Counted from the first letter of the stretch, positions 7,854 to 16,181 are shown. The stretch: 64,000 nucleotides of DNA from an uncultured Psychroserpens sp. (GCF_947500255.1 NZ_CANMRL010000003.1:496001-560000), one strand, 5' to 3'. Program-made: numbers and translations. The notes: generated from the sequence alone by a model not told the origin.

Positions 7854-8804
7854 ATGATCAAGATATTCAAATTAGAAATTCCCGTATGTATTACTGTTCT
7901 TTTCTTCGGAACATTGATGTCTTGCGGTGAAAAAAAAACACATACAGACCAAGCTTTACGAACTGAAACTCTAGTGTCTTCGGAAAAATTACCTACAACA
8001 TCACCTTTCGAACAATCTGAAGATTTTAAAAACTACTGGTATGCTGGGGAAGCTGAAATATCATCCTATAAGTTAGAGCAAGCACGATATGGAGAACTTA
8101 GAAACGGTACAGCCGTTTTAGTCTACGTTACTGAAGATTTCCTTCCAGGAAAACAGGTCAAAGCTGATAGATATAGTAAAAGCAATACAAGTATATTAAA
8201 ACTCAATGCGACTAAAAAATTCAACACAGGGATATATCCGTATTCCATTATGCAATCCACATTTTATCCTGTGAGCAATACGAAACACGCCATTAAATTA
8301 AGCTGCTCTGTTCAAGAGTGGTGTGGTCATGTGTACTCGCAATTAAATAATAGAGATTTGTTTGAAATCAAGTCGCATAGTTATTTTGAGAGTGAGGCCG
8401 ATCAAGATCTAAAACTAGATAAAGCGATACTAGAAAATGAATTATGGACACAACTTAGACTAGATCCTGAAAGTTTACCGGTTGGAAATTTAAAAGTCAT
8501 TCCATCTCTAGAATATGTGAGATTAAAACATATAGAACTTAAAGCTTATAATGCCACTGCCGAACTTAAAAATGGTGTTTATAGCATCTTCTATCCAGAG
8601 CTCAACCGTACATTAGCAATTAACTTTAATGCACAATTCCCATATGATGTATTAGGATGGGAAGAGACATACAAAGATGGTTATGGTATTAATGCGAAAA
8701 CGCTAACTACAACTGCTACAAAACTAAAAACGATCAAATCACCTTATTGGAGTAAGAATTCAAATACTGATAGTGATTTAAGAAAAGATCTTAGTTTAGA
8801 ATAG
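7854..8804 (+). CDS. Predicted lipoprotein of unknown function
   Basis: 316 residues. The N-terminus is a hydrophobic signal (ITVLFFGTLMSC) with a Cys at residue 24 that fits lipid modification by signal peptidase II. The mature part is soluble, with many Lys/Tyr/Thr, and contains QEWCGHVYSQLNN with a second Cys. It resembles conserved Flavobacteriaceae periplasmic lipoproteins without known function. Gap to Maf is 40 bases, so it could be co-transcribed or independent; no clear promoter was found. Confidence 0.7.
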   Translation: MIKIFKLEIPVCITVLFFGTLMSCGEKKTHTDQALRTETLVSSEKLPTTSPFEQSEDFKNYWYAGEAEISSYKLEQARYGELRNGTAVLVYVTEDFLPGKQVKADRYSKSNTSILKLNATKKFNTGIYPYSIMQSTFYPVSNTKHAIKLSCSVQEWCGHVYSQLNNRDLFEIKSHSYFESEADQDLKLDKAILENELWTQLRLDPESLPVGNLKVIPSLEYVRLKHIELKAYNATAELKNGVYSIFYPELNRTLAINFNAQFPYDVLGWEETYKDGYGINAKTLTTTATKLKTIKSPYWSKNSNTDSDLRKDLSLE

Positions 8805-8826
8805 CGCATACAAGGTTGAACTATTA

Positions 8827-8834
8827 TATCTTTG
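8827..8834 (+). promoter_or_regulatory. -7 promoter box before the MscS gene (TATCTTTG)
   Basis: Exact TAnnTTTG match 19 bases before ATG 8854. No TTG at the normal -33 spacing, so the support is one box only. Confidence 0.5.
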
Positions 8835-8853
8835 TAATGGTAAACCAAAAATT

Positions 8854-9402
8854 ATGTCAGAGTTTTTTTCTACCTACAATACGCAAATTATAAATTCATG
8901 TATTGTATTTGGTATTTTCTTTATTATTCAATTAATAGCTCGATTAGTTGTTAGGGTTATTGGAAATTCTAAAAAAATTCATGTTGGACGTGCAAAACTT
9001 GTTGGACGTTATATAACCATTTCATTTTTGTTTATAGCGATCTTAATCGAAGCTTTTATTTTAGGCGTAAGTACTAGTGATCTAGCCTTAGTCTTTTCAT
9101 CGGTTTTTGCCGTTATTGGGATTGGATTATTTGCCATTTGGTCCATATTAAGTAATGTCACTTCTGGAATAATAATGTTCTTTTCATTTCCATATAAGAT
9201 TGGAGATAAAATAAAAATACATGATAAAGACTACGAAATTGAAGCTATCATTGAAGATATTCGCTCGTTTCAAATTCATTTAAGAAAAGACAATGGTAAT
9301 TTGGTCACCTATCCAAATAATCTGCTCTTGCAAAAAGCAATTACTTTAGTAGAAAAAGATGCTTTTGAGAGTATAGAGGATGATGGAAGTGATTATATTT
9401 AA
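8854..9402 (+). CDS. Small mechanosensitive channel of the MscS family
   Basis: 182 residues, a minimal MscS. Three membrane segments (about 13-35, 48-75 and 78-105) are followed by the short beta domain (KIGDKIKIHDKDYEIEAII) and an NNLLLQKAI segment that corresponds to the start of the MscS cytoplasmic vestibule. The large C-terminal cage is missing, as in other short homologues. Role: opening under membrane tension to release solutes during osmotic downshock. Start ATG follows a clear -7 box. Confidence 0.88.
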   Translation: MSEFFSTYNTQIINSCIVFGIFFIIQLIARLVVRVIGNSKKIHVGRAKLVGRYITISFLFIAILIEAFILGVSTSDLALVFSSVFAVIGIGLFAIWSILSNVTSGIIMFFSFPYKIGDKIKIHDKDYEIEAIIEDIRSFQIHLRKDNGNLVTYPNNLLLQKAITLVEKDAFESIEDDGSDYI

Positions 9403-9413
9403 TAATTAAAATT

Positions 9414-9770
9414 ATGAGTGCAAAAAATAACCATATAAACTATGTAGAGTTAAAAGCTAAGAACCTTGAACGTATTAAAGCATTCTACACTGAAGCTTTT
9501 GGCTGGACGTTTACCGATTATGGATCTGGATATACGGCGTTTGCTGATAGTGGACTCGATGGTGGTTTTCAGTTAACAGATGAAGACATCGTTAATGGTG
9601 GTTTAGTTGTTTTGTATCATAAAGATCTAGAAGCAATTAAAGATAAAGTCATTGCCTGTGGTGGGAAAATTTCGGTAGATATCTTCTCTTTCCCTGGAGG
9701 CAGACGGTTTCATTTCTTAGATCCTTCGGGAAATGAACTCGCTATTTGGAGTGAACCTGAAGCTGAATAA
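9414..9770 (+). CDS. VOC-family (glyoxalase/bleomycin resistance-like) protein
   Basis: 118 residues, a single vicinal-oxygen-chelate unit. It opens with NHINYVELKAKNLERIKAFYTEAFGW, the typical beta-alpha start (shown by HINYVE and FYTEAFGW), and ends with PGGRRFHFLDPSGNELAIW, the second metal-ligand strand. The chemistry is not predictable from this fold. Its stop overlaps the ATG of the next gene (TAATG), so the two are translationally coupled. Confidence 0.85.
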   Translation: MSAKNNHINYVELKAKNLERIKAFYTEAFGWTFTDYGSGYTAFADSGLDGGFQLTDEDIVNGGLVVLYHKDLEAIKDKVIACGGKISVDIFSFPGGRRFHFLDPSGNELAIWSEPEAE

Positions 9771-10642
9771 TGAATTCAAAACAACAGATAGGCATATTAG
9801 GGATTGGAGCCATCGGAACGGTTATTGCCTATCAACTACTACAAAACAATTTAAATGAGCTGTTCTATTTCAGCAGAACATCACGCACTCATTTAAAACT
9901 AATTTCTGAAGATCGTCGCCATGAACTACCTGTAGATATAAAAACTACAATCTCAAAACCAATACATTTAGATTGGCTAATCATTTGTCTAAAAGAACAT
10001 CAATATCAAAACGCAAAAGATTGGTTTCCAAAACTTATACAGCCCCATACGAGAATTGCTGTGATTAGAAACGGACTTCAACTTAAGCGTCCACTATTAG
10101 CGTTTACAGATGATCACCATATTTTAGAATGTATGATTGATGCGCCGACACAACTTAGTAATGAAGGGTTTTATCAAAATTTAAACACACCTATTCTAAC
10201 TGTTCCTCAAAGTGATTTGGCTAGTGCATTTGAATTATGCTTTAAGCATTCTAAACTCACCATAACCCAAGTTGAAGATTTCAAAACCGAGAGCTGGAAA
10301 AAGCTATGTGAAAGTGCCACACTTGGAGCTTTATTATGTTTACATAATGATACTTGCCATATTTTTAAATCTGAAAAGCTACAGCATGACTATAGAGAGC
10401 TAATGAACGAAAGCATACAAGTTGCAAAAGCTGATGGAGCTCTTATAGATAACCGTTTTACTAATCAAATGCTAAACAAATTAATGAACTATCCCGACGC
10501 AAAAGGAAGTTCTATGCTTACCGATATGCGCAATTGTAAACCTATAGAACTAGGTGCCAAAAATGGTATCATCTCACAATTAGGTAAAACATATCAGATC
10601 AACACTCCAATAAATGATATGATTATTAGAGCATTGTCTTAA
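9770..10642 (+). CDS. Ketopantoate reductase (PanE/ApbA)-family protein
   Basis: 290 residues. The N-terminal GILGIGAIGTVIAYQLL carries the NADP-binding GxGxxG loop; the C-terminal helical domain contains SWKKLCESATLGAL, equivalent to the catalytic Lys region of PanE (usually a W-K-K-L-x-x-N/A pattern). The Asn usually found after that Lys is not in place, so ketopantoate may not be the substrate. It is coupled by a one-base overlap to a VOC protein, which is not a usual partner of pantothenate synthesis. NADP-dependent reductase is safe; the exact step is not. Confidence 0.75.
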   Translation: MNSKQQIGILGIGAIGTVIAYQLLQNNLNELFYFSRTSRTHLKLISEDRRHELPVDIKTTISKPIHLDWLIICLKEHQYQNAKDWFPKLIQPHTRIAVIRNGLQLKRPLLAFTDDHHILECMIDAPTQLSNEGFYQNLNTPILTVPQSDLASAFELCFKHSKLTITQVEDFKTESWKKLCESATLGALLCLHNDTCHIFKSEKLQHDYRELMNESIQVAKADGALIDNRFTNQMLNKLMNYPDAKGSSMLTDMRNCKPIELGAKNGIISQLGKTYQINTPINDMIIRALS

Positions 10643-10676
10643 ATAAATACGTATAATAAAGGATGTTGCACTCACG

Positions 10677-10703
10677 TTATGATTAGAACCTAACTTATCA
10701 TAA
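10677..10703 (+). repeat. Imperfect inverted repeat overlapping the L,D-transpeptidase start
   Basis: TTATGAT at 10677-10683 and ATCATAA at 10697-10703 are perfect complements with a 13-base spacer; the inner TTAG/CTAA can extend the stem with a bulge. The last base is the A of the ATG. The arms equal those at 4357-4374, but the spacing differs. Confidence 0.4.
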
Positions 10704-11446
10704 TGAAAAAAACTATCACTGTTCTTATCACTTGCTTTATTATATCATCATTTTCAACTCAATTAAGTTTTAAGGAAGCACAATTAAAGTATCCTAGAGT
10801 TAAACAAGCATACAAAGACAAATCTAAATGCATTAGTAAACTACTCAAATCCCATAATATTTCTAATGCTGAAATCTATATTAGAGCGTTCAAACTTGAA
10901 GAAAAAATAGAAGTTTGGGCTAAAGAAAAAACAGATGTTACCTATAAATTAATTACCTCATATCCGTTTTGCTTTAGTTCTGGAGGTTTAGGGCCAAAAC
11001 GTCAACAAGGCGATTATCAAATCCCTGAAGGCTTTTATGTTATTGATAGGTTTAATCCTGAAAGTAACTTTCATTTATCATTAGGTATAAATTACCCAAA
11101 CGCTTCCGATAAAATCAAGTCTAATCATAGTCGATTAGGTGGTGATATTTTTATACATGGTTCTTGTTTTTCTGTGGGCTGCATACCAATAACAGATGAT
11201 TGGATCGAAGAACTCTATATTTTATCTGTAGAAGCAAAAAATGGTGGACAAACCAGCATTCCTGTTCATATATTTCCATTCTATCTAAGTGAAGACAATT
11301 ACGAAAAACATATTAAAGACACATCCATTTCTGGTAACCATTCAAAATTTTGGAACAATTTAAAAGAAGGTTATACTTATTTTGAAACCAACAGAACGGT
11401 TCCCACGATAGAGGTTTCAGAAGAAGGACACTATATATTCAAATAA
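10703..11446 (+). CDS. L,D-transpeptidase (YkuD/YafK-type) of the cell envelope
   Basis: 247 residues with an N-terminal signal segment (ITVLITCFIISSFS). The catalytic motif IFIHGSCFSVGCIPITDD (about residues 149-166) matches the YafK branch of YkuD enzymes: His, then a Cys-containing loop SVGC that supplies the nucleophile. These enzymes form 3-3 crosslinks or attach/release proteins on peptidoglycan in the periplasm. It ends two bases before the guaB stop on the opposite strand, with no terminator visible. Start codon lies at the edge of an inverted repeat. Confidence 0.85.
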   Translation: MKKTITVLITCFIISSFSTQLSFKEAQLKYPRVKQAYKDKSKCISKLLKSHNISNAEIYIRAFKLEEKIEVWAKEKTDVTYKLITSYPFCFSSGGLGPKRQQGDYQIPEGFYVIDRFNPESNFHLSLGINYPNASDKIKSNHSRLGGDIFIHGSCFSVGCIPITDDWIEELYILSVEAKNGGQTSIPVHIFPFYLSEDNYEKHIKDTSISGNHSKFWNNLKEGYTYFETNRTVPTIEVSEEGHYIFK

Positions 11447-11448
11447 TA

Positions 11449-12921
11449 TTATCTCGAATAGTTAGGTGCTTCTTTAGTAATCGCAACATCATGCGGATGA
11501 CTTTCATTAATACCAGAAGCCGTTATTTTCACAAAGCGTCCAGTGTCTTTTAAAGTAGCAATATCTTTGGCACCACAATAGCCCATTCCAGCTCTTAATC
11601 CGCCAACAAATTGATGAATACTTTCATACAACTCACCTTTGTAAGGCACGCGACCTACGATACCTTCAGGTACTAATTTTTTGATATCATCTTCAACATC
11701 TTGGAAATAACGATCCTTACTACCTTGCTTCATGGCTTCAACTGAACCCATACCACGATACGATTTAAACTTACGTCCTTCGTAAATAATCGTTTCTCCC
11801 GGACTCTCTTTTGTTCCGGCTAATAATGAACCTAGCATCACACTATCTGCTCCAGCGGCAATTGCTTTAGGGATATCACCAGTATAACGTATACCACCAT
11901 CGGCAATCACTGGTACACCAGATCCTTTAATGGCTGCAGCAACTTCTAATACTGCCGAAAACTGCGGGAATCCAACACCAGCAACAACTCTAGTGGTGCA
12001 AATAGAGCCTGGCCCTATACCAACTTTAACAGCATCAGCTCCTGCTTCAACTAAATATTTGGCCGCTTCTCCTGTGGCTATGTTCCCAACGATAACTTCA
12101 AGATTTGGAAATTTTGCTTTGATATCTTTAAGTACCGTAACCACACCTTTTGTATGTCCGTGAGCTGTATCAATAATCACAGCATCAACACCAGCTTTCA
12201 CCAAGGCCGAAGCTCTATCTACAGCGTCGCCAGTAACTCCAATAGCTGCTGCGACACGTAATCTTCCGTAAGAATCCTTATTAGCATTTGGTTTTTGAGT
12301 GACTTTAGTAATGTCTCTAAAGGTGATAAGACCTACGAGTTTATAGTTATCATCTACAATTAATAATTTTTCAATTTTATTTTTCTGAAGAATCTCTTCA
12401 GCATCTTTTAAAGACGTTCCAACTGCAGATGTTACTAAGTTCTCACTTGTCATAACCTCAACAATTGGTCTTTCATTAGCATGCTCAAAACGTAAATCAC
12501 GATTAGTAACAATACCCTTTAATTTACCATTATCATCAACAATTGGAATACCACCAATCTTATGTTCGGCCATACTTTGTTTAGCATCTATAACCTTAGC
12601 AGTTAATGGTAGTGTTACTGGATCTATAATCATACCACTTTCTGCACGCTTAACCTTACGTACTTTCTGGGCTTGCTGATCAATAGTCATATTTTTGTGA
12701 AGCACACCAATACCACCTTCTTGTGCCATAGCAATGGCCATTTTACTTTCGGTAACAGTATCCATAGCTGCAGAAACCACAGGAATGTTTATGGTGATGT
12801 TACGCGTGAATTTGGTTTGAATATTAACTTCTCTTGGTAAAACTTCGGAAAATGCTGGAACTAAGAGTACGTCGTCATAAGTAAGACCTTCTCCAACAAT
12901 TTTGTTTTCGTGTGCTGTCAT
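11449..12921 (-). CDS. guaB: Inosine-5'-monophosphate dehydrogenase
   Basis: 490 residues, full length. It oxidises IMP to XMP with NAD+, the committed step of guanine nucleotide synthesis. The N-terminal barrel part ([12 protein letters not shown]), two CBS domains (about 95-210), the catalytic loop [15 protein letters not shown] with Cys near residue 307, and the phosphate loop/flap ([18 protein letters not shown]) are all intact. ATG at 12921 directly follows a 9-base inverted repeat in the leader. Upstream is TATATTTG (-7 box). It converges with the L,D-transpeptidase gene. Confidence 0.97.
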   Translation of the reverse strand: MTAHENKIVGEGLTYDDVLLVPAFSEVLPREVNIQTKFTRNITINIPVVSAAMDTVTESKMAIAMAQEGGIGVLHKNMTIDQQAQKVRKVKRAESGMIIDPVTLPLTAKVIDAKQSMAEHKIGGIPIVDDNGKLKGIVTNRDLRFEHANERPIVEVMTSENLVTSAVGTSLKDAEEILQKNKIEKLLIVDDNYKLVGLITFRDITKVTQKPNANKDSYGRLRVAAAIGVTGDAVDRASALVKAGVDAVIIDTAHGHTKGVVTVLKDIKAKFPNLEVIVGNIATGEAAKYLVEAGADAVKVGIGPGSICTTRVVAGVGFPQFSAVLEVAAAIKGSGVPVIADGGIRYTGDIPKAIAAGADSVMLGSLLAGTKESPGETIIYEGRKFKSYRGMGSVEAMKQGSKDRYFQDVEDDIKKLVPEGIVGRVPYKGELYESIHQFVGGLRAGMGYCGAKDIATLKDTGRFVKITASGINESHPHDVAITKEAPNYSR

Positions 12922-12922
12922 G

Positions 12923-12946
12923 ATGCAATTACGGTTATAATTGCAT
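12923..12946 (-). promoter_or_regulatory. Perfect 9-base inverted repeat in the guaB leader
   Basis: ATGCAATTA (12923-12931), 6-base spacer, TAATTGCAT (12938-12946). It fills the space between the -7 box and the guaB ATG, so it can act as a DNA operator or as an RNA hairpin at the ribosome entry site. No known regulator is assigned. Confidence 0.5.
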
Positions 12947-12947
12947 G

Positions 12948-12955
12948 CAAATATA
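12948..12955 (-). promoter_or_regulatory. -7 promoter box of guaB (TATATTTG)
   Basis: Exact TAnnTTTG on the minus strand, 26 bases upstream of the ATG. No clear TTG at -33. Confidence 0.5.
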
Positions 12956-13013
12956 CAATTTAAATAGAGAATAGTATTAAGACTTTATTAAATCTTAAGG
13001 GAAAGGCGTTTTA

Positions 13014-13157
13014 TTAAATTCTAGGGCAACGCTTGCAGTTGGTCTTGCCCTTTTTCTTATACTTTTTACAGCATTTAGACTTCTTATTGACCTCACAGTA
13101 CATGATACATGAAGTGATAATAATTGGAGAACTCTCTAAGGTTAATTCGTCTTGCAT
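13014..13157 (-). CDS. Small basic cysteine-rich protein, 47 residues, unknown function
   Basis: Short ORF from ATG 13157 to TAA 13014. It has six Cys (positions 17, 21, 29, 30, 41, 44) in the order C-x3-C, CC, C-x2-C, and a very basic second half (KSKCCKKYKKKGK, then TNCKRCPRI). The pattern could bind Zn or an Fe-S/haem-type ligand, or nucleic acid; none is proven. A TAAATTTG -7 box lies about 25 bases upstream, directly beside the ferritin terminator. Coding is supported by the promoter, the ATG and the structured composition. Setting: between ferritin and guaB on the same strand. Confidence 0.6.
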   Translation of the reverse strand: MQDELTLESSPIIITSCIMYCEVNKKSKCCKKYKKKGKTNCKRCPRI

Positions 13158-13182
13158 TATTTTAATTTATTCTAAATAAATG

Positions 13183-13190
13183 CAAATTTA
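13183..13190 (-). promoter_or_regulatory. -7 box of the 47-residue cysteine-rich gene (TAAATTTG)
   Basis: TAnnTTTG match on the minus strand, 25 bases before ATG 13157. It begins one base from the U-tract of the ferritin terminator. The nearest upstream TTG is too close (13-base spacing) to be a normal -33 box. Confidence 0.45.
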
Positions 13191-13191
13191 T

Positions 13192-13218
13192 AAAAAAAGA
13201 TGCCAAAAAAGGCATCTT
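13192..13218 (-). terminator. Intrinsic terminator of the ferritin operon
   Basis: Minus-strand hairpin AAGATGCC-loop-GGCATCTT (8-bp stem, 6-base loop) followed by seven T. It lies 28 bases after the ferritin stop. Confidence 0.85.
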
Positions 13219-13245
13219 AATTCATTAAGTTATTAACAGATAGCA

Positions 13246-13749
13246 CTATTCATTTTCATGAGCTGCTGCTATGGTATTGATATCACGATCAAATAAATAA
13301 TGACCTGATTTATCAGTTCCAATTATATTAAGTTTATCTAATAAAGTTCTAGCCATAGCTTCTTCTTCCAATTGCTCAGTAACATACCATTGCATGAAAT
13401 TATGGACGTTATAATCTTTATGTTGTAAACACTCATAAATCACATGATTGATTTGCTCTGTTACAAACATTTCACTTTCTAAAAACTTTTCAAAAAGTTC
13501 GTTAAGTCCGCTAAATACAGGTTTAGGTTTATCGAGTTCTGGAATAATGACATTACCACCTCTTTCATTGACAAATTTTATAAGTTTGGTCATGTGCAGA
13601 CGTTCTTCTTCTGATTGACTGTAAAAGAAATCTGCTACACCATTATACCCTTCGGCATCTGCCCAAGAGGCCATAGCTAAATATTGCATCGAAGCTTGTG
13701 CCTCATATTTGATTTGGTTGTTTAATAAGTTTTCTATCGTTGTATTCAT
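13246..13749 (-). CDS. ftnA: Ferritin (FtnA-type iron storage protein)
   Basis: 167 residues, four-helix ferritin that oxidises Fe(II) and stores it in a 24-mer shell. Ferroxidase ligands are visible: the Glu in QIKYEAQASMQYLAM (helix A) and EEERLHMTK (Glu and His, helix B), with further Glu in helices C and D (TEQINHVIYECL; YVTEQLEEEAMA). No haem-binding Met of bacterioferritin is evident. It sits 31 bases after a membrane protein gene and is followed by a strong terminator, so it is probably the last gene of an operon with an FMN-binding protein. Confidence 0.95.
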   Translation of the reverse strand: MNTTIENLLNNQIKYEAQASMQYLAMASWADAEGYNGVADFFYSQSEEERLHMTKLIKFVNERGGNVIIPELDKPKPVFSGLNELFEKFLESEMFVTEQINHVIYECLQHKDYNVHNFMQWYVTEQLEEEAMARTLLDKLNIIGTDKSGHYLFDRDINTIAAAHENE

Positions 13750-13780
13750 TGTGAAAGCTATTTTTTACGAAGATAGGAAT

Positions 13781-14284
13781 TTATGTTTGAAGCACTTTCT
13801 TCGACTTAATTAATTGATAGAGAATTATAAGTACAGAAGTGGTATAGGTTAAGGTCATCAAAGTTCCTGAAATCATTACAATATATTTCATCCAGAGGAT
13901 ACCTTTCCATAGAAAATAAATACCACCAAAGGTTAGCAAAACTGAAATAAATGGCTCTACAATTAAAATTGCTTTTAATTTTTTTGAAAGCTTTGTAGTA
14001 CTCAAAATAAGGCCTACCAAAAAGAAAATAATGGACATTGATAATATATGCCCATGCACTAATGTGAGCATTTGTTGCTCATTTTTTTTGAACTTCATCA
14101 CAGTTGCATCTTCATCATCCTCGTTACCTAAATATTGTTCTTCTATACCATTTGGATTGGCAGAAGACGTCTCTCCTACAAATAATAGACCTGTGTAAAA
14201 CCCTACACTTAAAACAATAATAAATGATGCAATTAGTAATTTTATTTCCTTAGGAAAAGTATAAAGCATTCCGTTGAACTTCAT
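13781..14284 (-). CDS. Four-helix membrane protein with HGH motif, partner of the FMN-binding protein
   Basis: 167 residues. Predicted membrane helices near 14-36, 72-95, 101-124 and 130-157. The loop after helix 1 is acidic (YLGNEDDEDATV) and probably periplasmic. Helix 2 starts with LVHGHILSMS; the two His could bind haem or a metal, but no family is recognised. Its ATG overlaps the last base of the FMN-binding gene stop (TAATG), so the two proteins are likely made together. Function unknown; a membrane electron carrier is a guess from context. Confidence 0.65.
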   Translation of the reverse strand: MKFNGMLYTFPKEIKLLIASFIIVLSVGFYTGLLFVGETSSANPNGIEEQYLGNEDDEDATVMKFKKNEQQMLTLVHGHILSMSIIFFLVGLILSTTKLSKKLKAILIVEPFISVLLTFGGIYFLWKGILWMKYIVMISGTLMTLTYTTSVLIILYQLIKSKKVLQT

Positions 14285-14811
14285 TACAGAATGTTTTTAG
14301 ATTGAAGCATTTTTAAAGACCTCAATACATCATTTACTGCAGATGTCATTGAACGAACAGAAATTGTAGCACCAGATATAGCAACAATATCTTGTTCATA
14401 CTTGAGTTCATCTTCGGGTGTTTTACCTATAAATTGTCTCAACCATCGTTTACTACCAATTTCTCCTCCATATTCTTCTCTATAAATAAGTACTTTAGCC
14501 TTCTTTACTATGAGATCGCTGTCTAATAAAATAAGGTAATCAAACTGAGCTGTTTTACTGGGCGCTTTGGCCACATATGCAAAACCAATTCTTTTATCTG
14601 CAGATTTAATTTCAAAAAAGTTATCAGTTTCAAACTTGGATGGTAATTCTTTTACAACAGTGTCAGAAATTTTGAATGCTGAAAATTCAAATTTTTCAAC
14701 ATCGTATGTTGATTTAATCTCTTTGAACACCTTTTTTTTAATCTTTTCAGGTAATCCGAAAGACAAAAAAAACATGGATAAAACTAAGATGAAGATATGT
14801 CTCAAATTCAT
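14284..14811 (-). CDS. Exported FMN-binding domain protein (RnfG/NqrC-type, flavinylation motif)
   Basis: 175 residues: a signal peptide (FILVLSMFFLSFG), then a linker and the FMN-binding fold at about 85-165. It contains EEYGGEIGSKRWLRQF and the motif SGATISVRSMTSAV. In RnfG/NqrC-type proteins the Ser/Thr after SGA is where ApbE attaches FMN through phosphoester linkage; here SGATIS fits. The protein would carry electrons outside the cytoplasmic membrane. Partner genes: an HGH membrane protein (overlapping), ferritin downstream, a porin upstream. No ApbE gene is in the window. A TACTTTTG box ends four bases before the ATG. Confidence 0.82.
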   Translation of the reverse strand: MNLRHIFILVLSMFFLSFGLPEKIKKKVFKEIKSTYDVEKFEFSAFKISDTVVKELPSKFETDNFFEIKSADKRIGFAYVAKAPSKTAQFDYLILLDSDLIVKKAKVLIYREEYGGEIGSKRWLRQFIGKTPEDELKYEQDIVAISGATISVRSMTSAVNDVLRSLKMLQSKNIL

Positions 14812-14815
14812 GTTA

Positions 14816-14823
14816 CAAAAGTA
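14816..14823 (-). promoter_or_regulatory. -7 box of the FMN-binding gene, four bases from the ATG (TACTTTTG)
   Basis: TAnnTTTG match on the minus strand. Only four bases separate it from ATG 14811, predicting a leaderless or nearly leaderless transcript. No -33 TTG at the usual spacing. Confidence 0.4.
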
Positions 14824-14859
14824 TTAATTATATAATCGTTAAAACAATTAAAATGCCAA

Positions 14860-14896
14860 ATAGCCAATGTGATATTATACTTTCAACATTAGCTAT
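14860..14896 (-). other. Stem-loop between porin and FMN-binding genes
   Basis: On the minus strand ATAGCTAATGT pairs with ACATTGGCTAT (11 bp including one G-U) around a 15-base loop, 25 bases after the porin stop. No U-run follows directly, so it may be a weak terminator, processing site or 3' end stabiliser. Confidence 0.45.
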
Positions 14897-14920
14897 GAGA
14901 CACTCAAATTTTATTTTTTA

Positions 14921-16105
14921 TTAGAACCAGACACCGATACCAAAATTTAATCTATTATCAACATCACTATTATCTAGCGCATTACTTCTAAATTGATAAT
15001 CACCTTTTAATACAACTCCAGGCGCTATATGGTAACTTAAACCTGTAGTAATATCTGTTCTATTAAATGCATCGTTTCTTACTAAGTCTCCATCTGTATC
15101 TGCATGTGTATCATAATTTTCAAATCGCGCAAATGCAAATAAACGCTGAGCTTTTGTTAAAGGCAGTAAGTTATAAGACACCTCTGCATAATACCCCATT
15201 AAAGCACTACCTAAATCCCTATCAGTTAAATTATTATAAGCTTCTGTATCACTTAGAGATGCATAAATAAATTGGCCACGAGCAGCAAATCTTCTAAAGG
15301 CATAACGTGCATCAAAACCTACCATTGAAACACCAATATTAGCACCGTCGATATCTTCTACATCATCAGCAGCTTGCGTTTTTCCAAAATATCCTGACAA
15401 TCCTAAACGTAAACCAGGCAAACCGTAATATTCAATTTTAGTAGATAGTGTAGGACTATCAACAGTAGATTTAATTGCCTTTTGACGTCCGCCACGTAAA
15501 CCGTTACTTCCTTTTAAAAATCCGGTTACTTCACCATCTTCATTTACAGTAGATTTAAATCCGTTAAAAATATAAGCTTGGTAAGTCAATGATTGCTCAG
15601 GTAAACGACCTGTAACACCTACACCAATTTCTCTCCATGTTGTTGGAACAATCGCATTATCAACAGCTGGGCGTTCAACACCATTAAAAGTTGTAGGTTC
15701 ATGATATTCATTTACAATTCCCATTGGTACCAACATTAGTCCTCCACGTAAACTAATATTATCACCTACAGCATAATTTACAAAGGCTTGTTCAACAAAA
15801 ATCTCTTCTACATGCTCCATTTCAACTTCAGTAACAAATTGTGTTTTATCGTTAAATCGATAACCAAATAATAACACTAGACGTTGTACATCTAATTCTC
15901 CATTATTACCTTCTGGTTGGTTATAGGTAATTTCACCATACGCACCAACCGTAACGGCTTTTCCATAATTACCAGATAAAATACGTTGCGCTGCATTTAA
16001 CTGTTGTTGTGGGTTAAAAGTGATGCTATCTTGAGACGTTGGAGTAACTTGTGCTATAGCTGTTGCGCTGATTAAAATTAAAAGAAAAGTAAAAAATTTA
16101 TTCAT
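14921..16105 (-). CDS. Outer-membrane porin-like beta-barrel protein
   Basis: 394 residues with a signal peptide (FFTFLLILISATAIAQ) and alternating beta strands throughout, ending in a terminal Phe (LNFGIGVWF), the signature of outer-membrane barrels. Features such as GYRFNDKTQFVTEVEMEHVEE and GGLMLVPMGIVNEYHEP resemble the phosphate-selective porin (OprO/OprP) group. Substrate unknown. It has its own strong promoter and is followed by a stem-loop, then the FMN-binding/ferritin operon on the same strand, so a link to metal or electron transfer is possible. Confidence 0.82.
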   Translation of the reverse strand: MNKFFTFLLILISATAIAQVTPTSQDSITFNPQQQLNAAQRILSGNYGKAVTVGAYGEITYNQPEGNNGELDVQRLVLLFGYRFNDKTQFVTEVEMEHVEEIFVEQAFVNYAVGDNISLRGGLMLVPMGIVNEYHEPTTFNGVERPAVDNAIVPTTWREIGVGVTGRLPEQSLTYQAYIFNGFKSTVNEDGEVTGFLKGSNGLRGGRQKAIKSTVDSPTLSTKIEYYGLPGLRLGLSGYFGKTQAADDVEDIDGANIGVSMVGFDARYAFRRFAARGQFIYASLSDTEAYNNLTDRDLGSALMGYYAEVSYNLLPLTKAQRLFAFARFENYDTHADTDGDLVRNDAFNRTDITTGLSYHIAPGVVLKGDYQFRSNALDNSDVDNRLNFGIGVWF

Positions 16106-16151
16106 TTGTTTTTATTTAGACTTAATATAAATAGTTATTGATTTCTGATTG

Positions 16152-16181
16152 CAAAAATAGAATAGAATATTATTTACGCAA
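16152..16181 (-). promoter_or_regulatory. Promoter of the porin gene (TTG-N19-TATTTTTG)
   Basis: On the minus strand TTG (16181-16179), 19-base spacer, TATTTTTG (16159-16152). Both boxes and spacing match the Bacteroidota consensus. The leader to ATG 16105 is about 45 bases. Confidence 0.75.
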
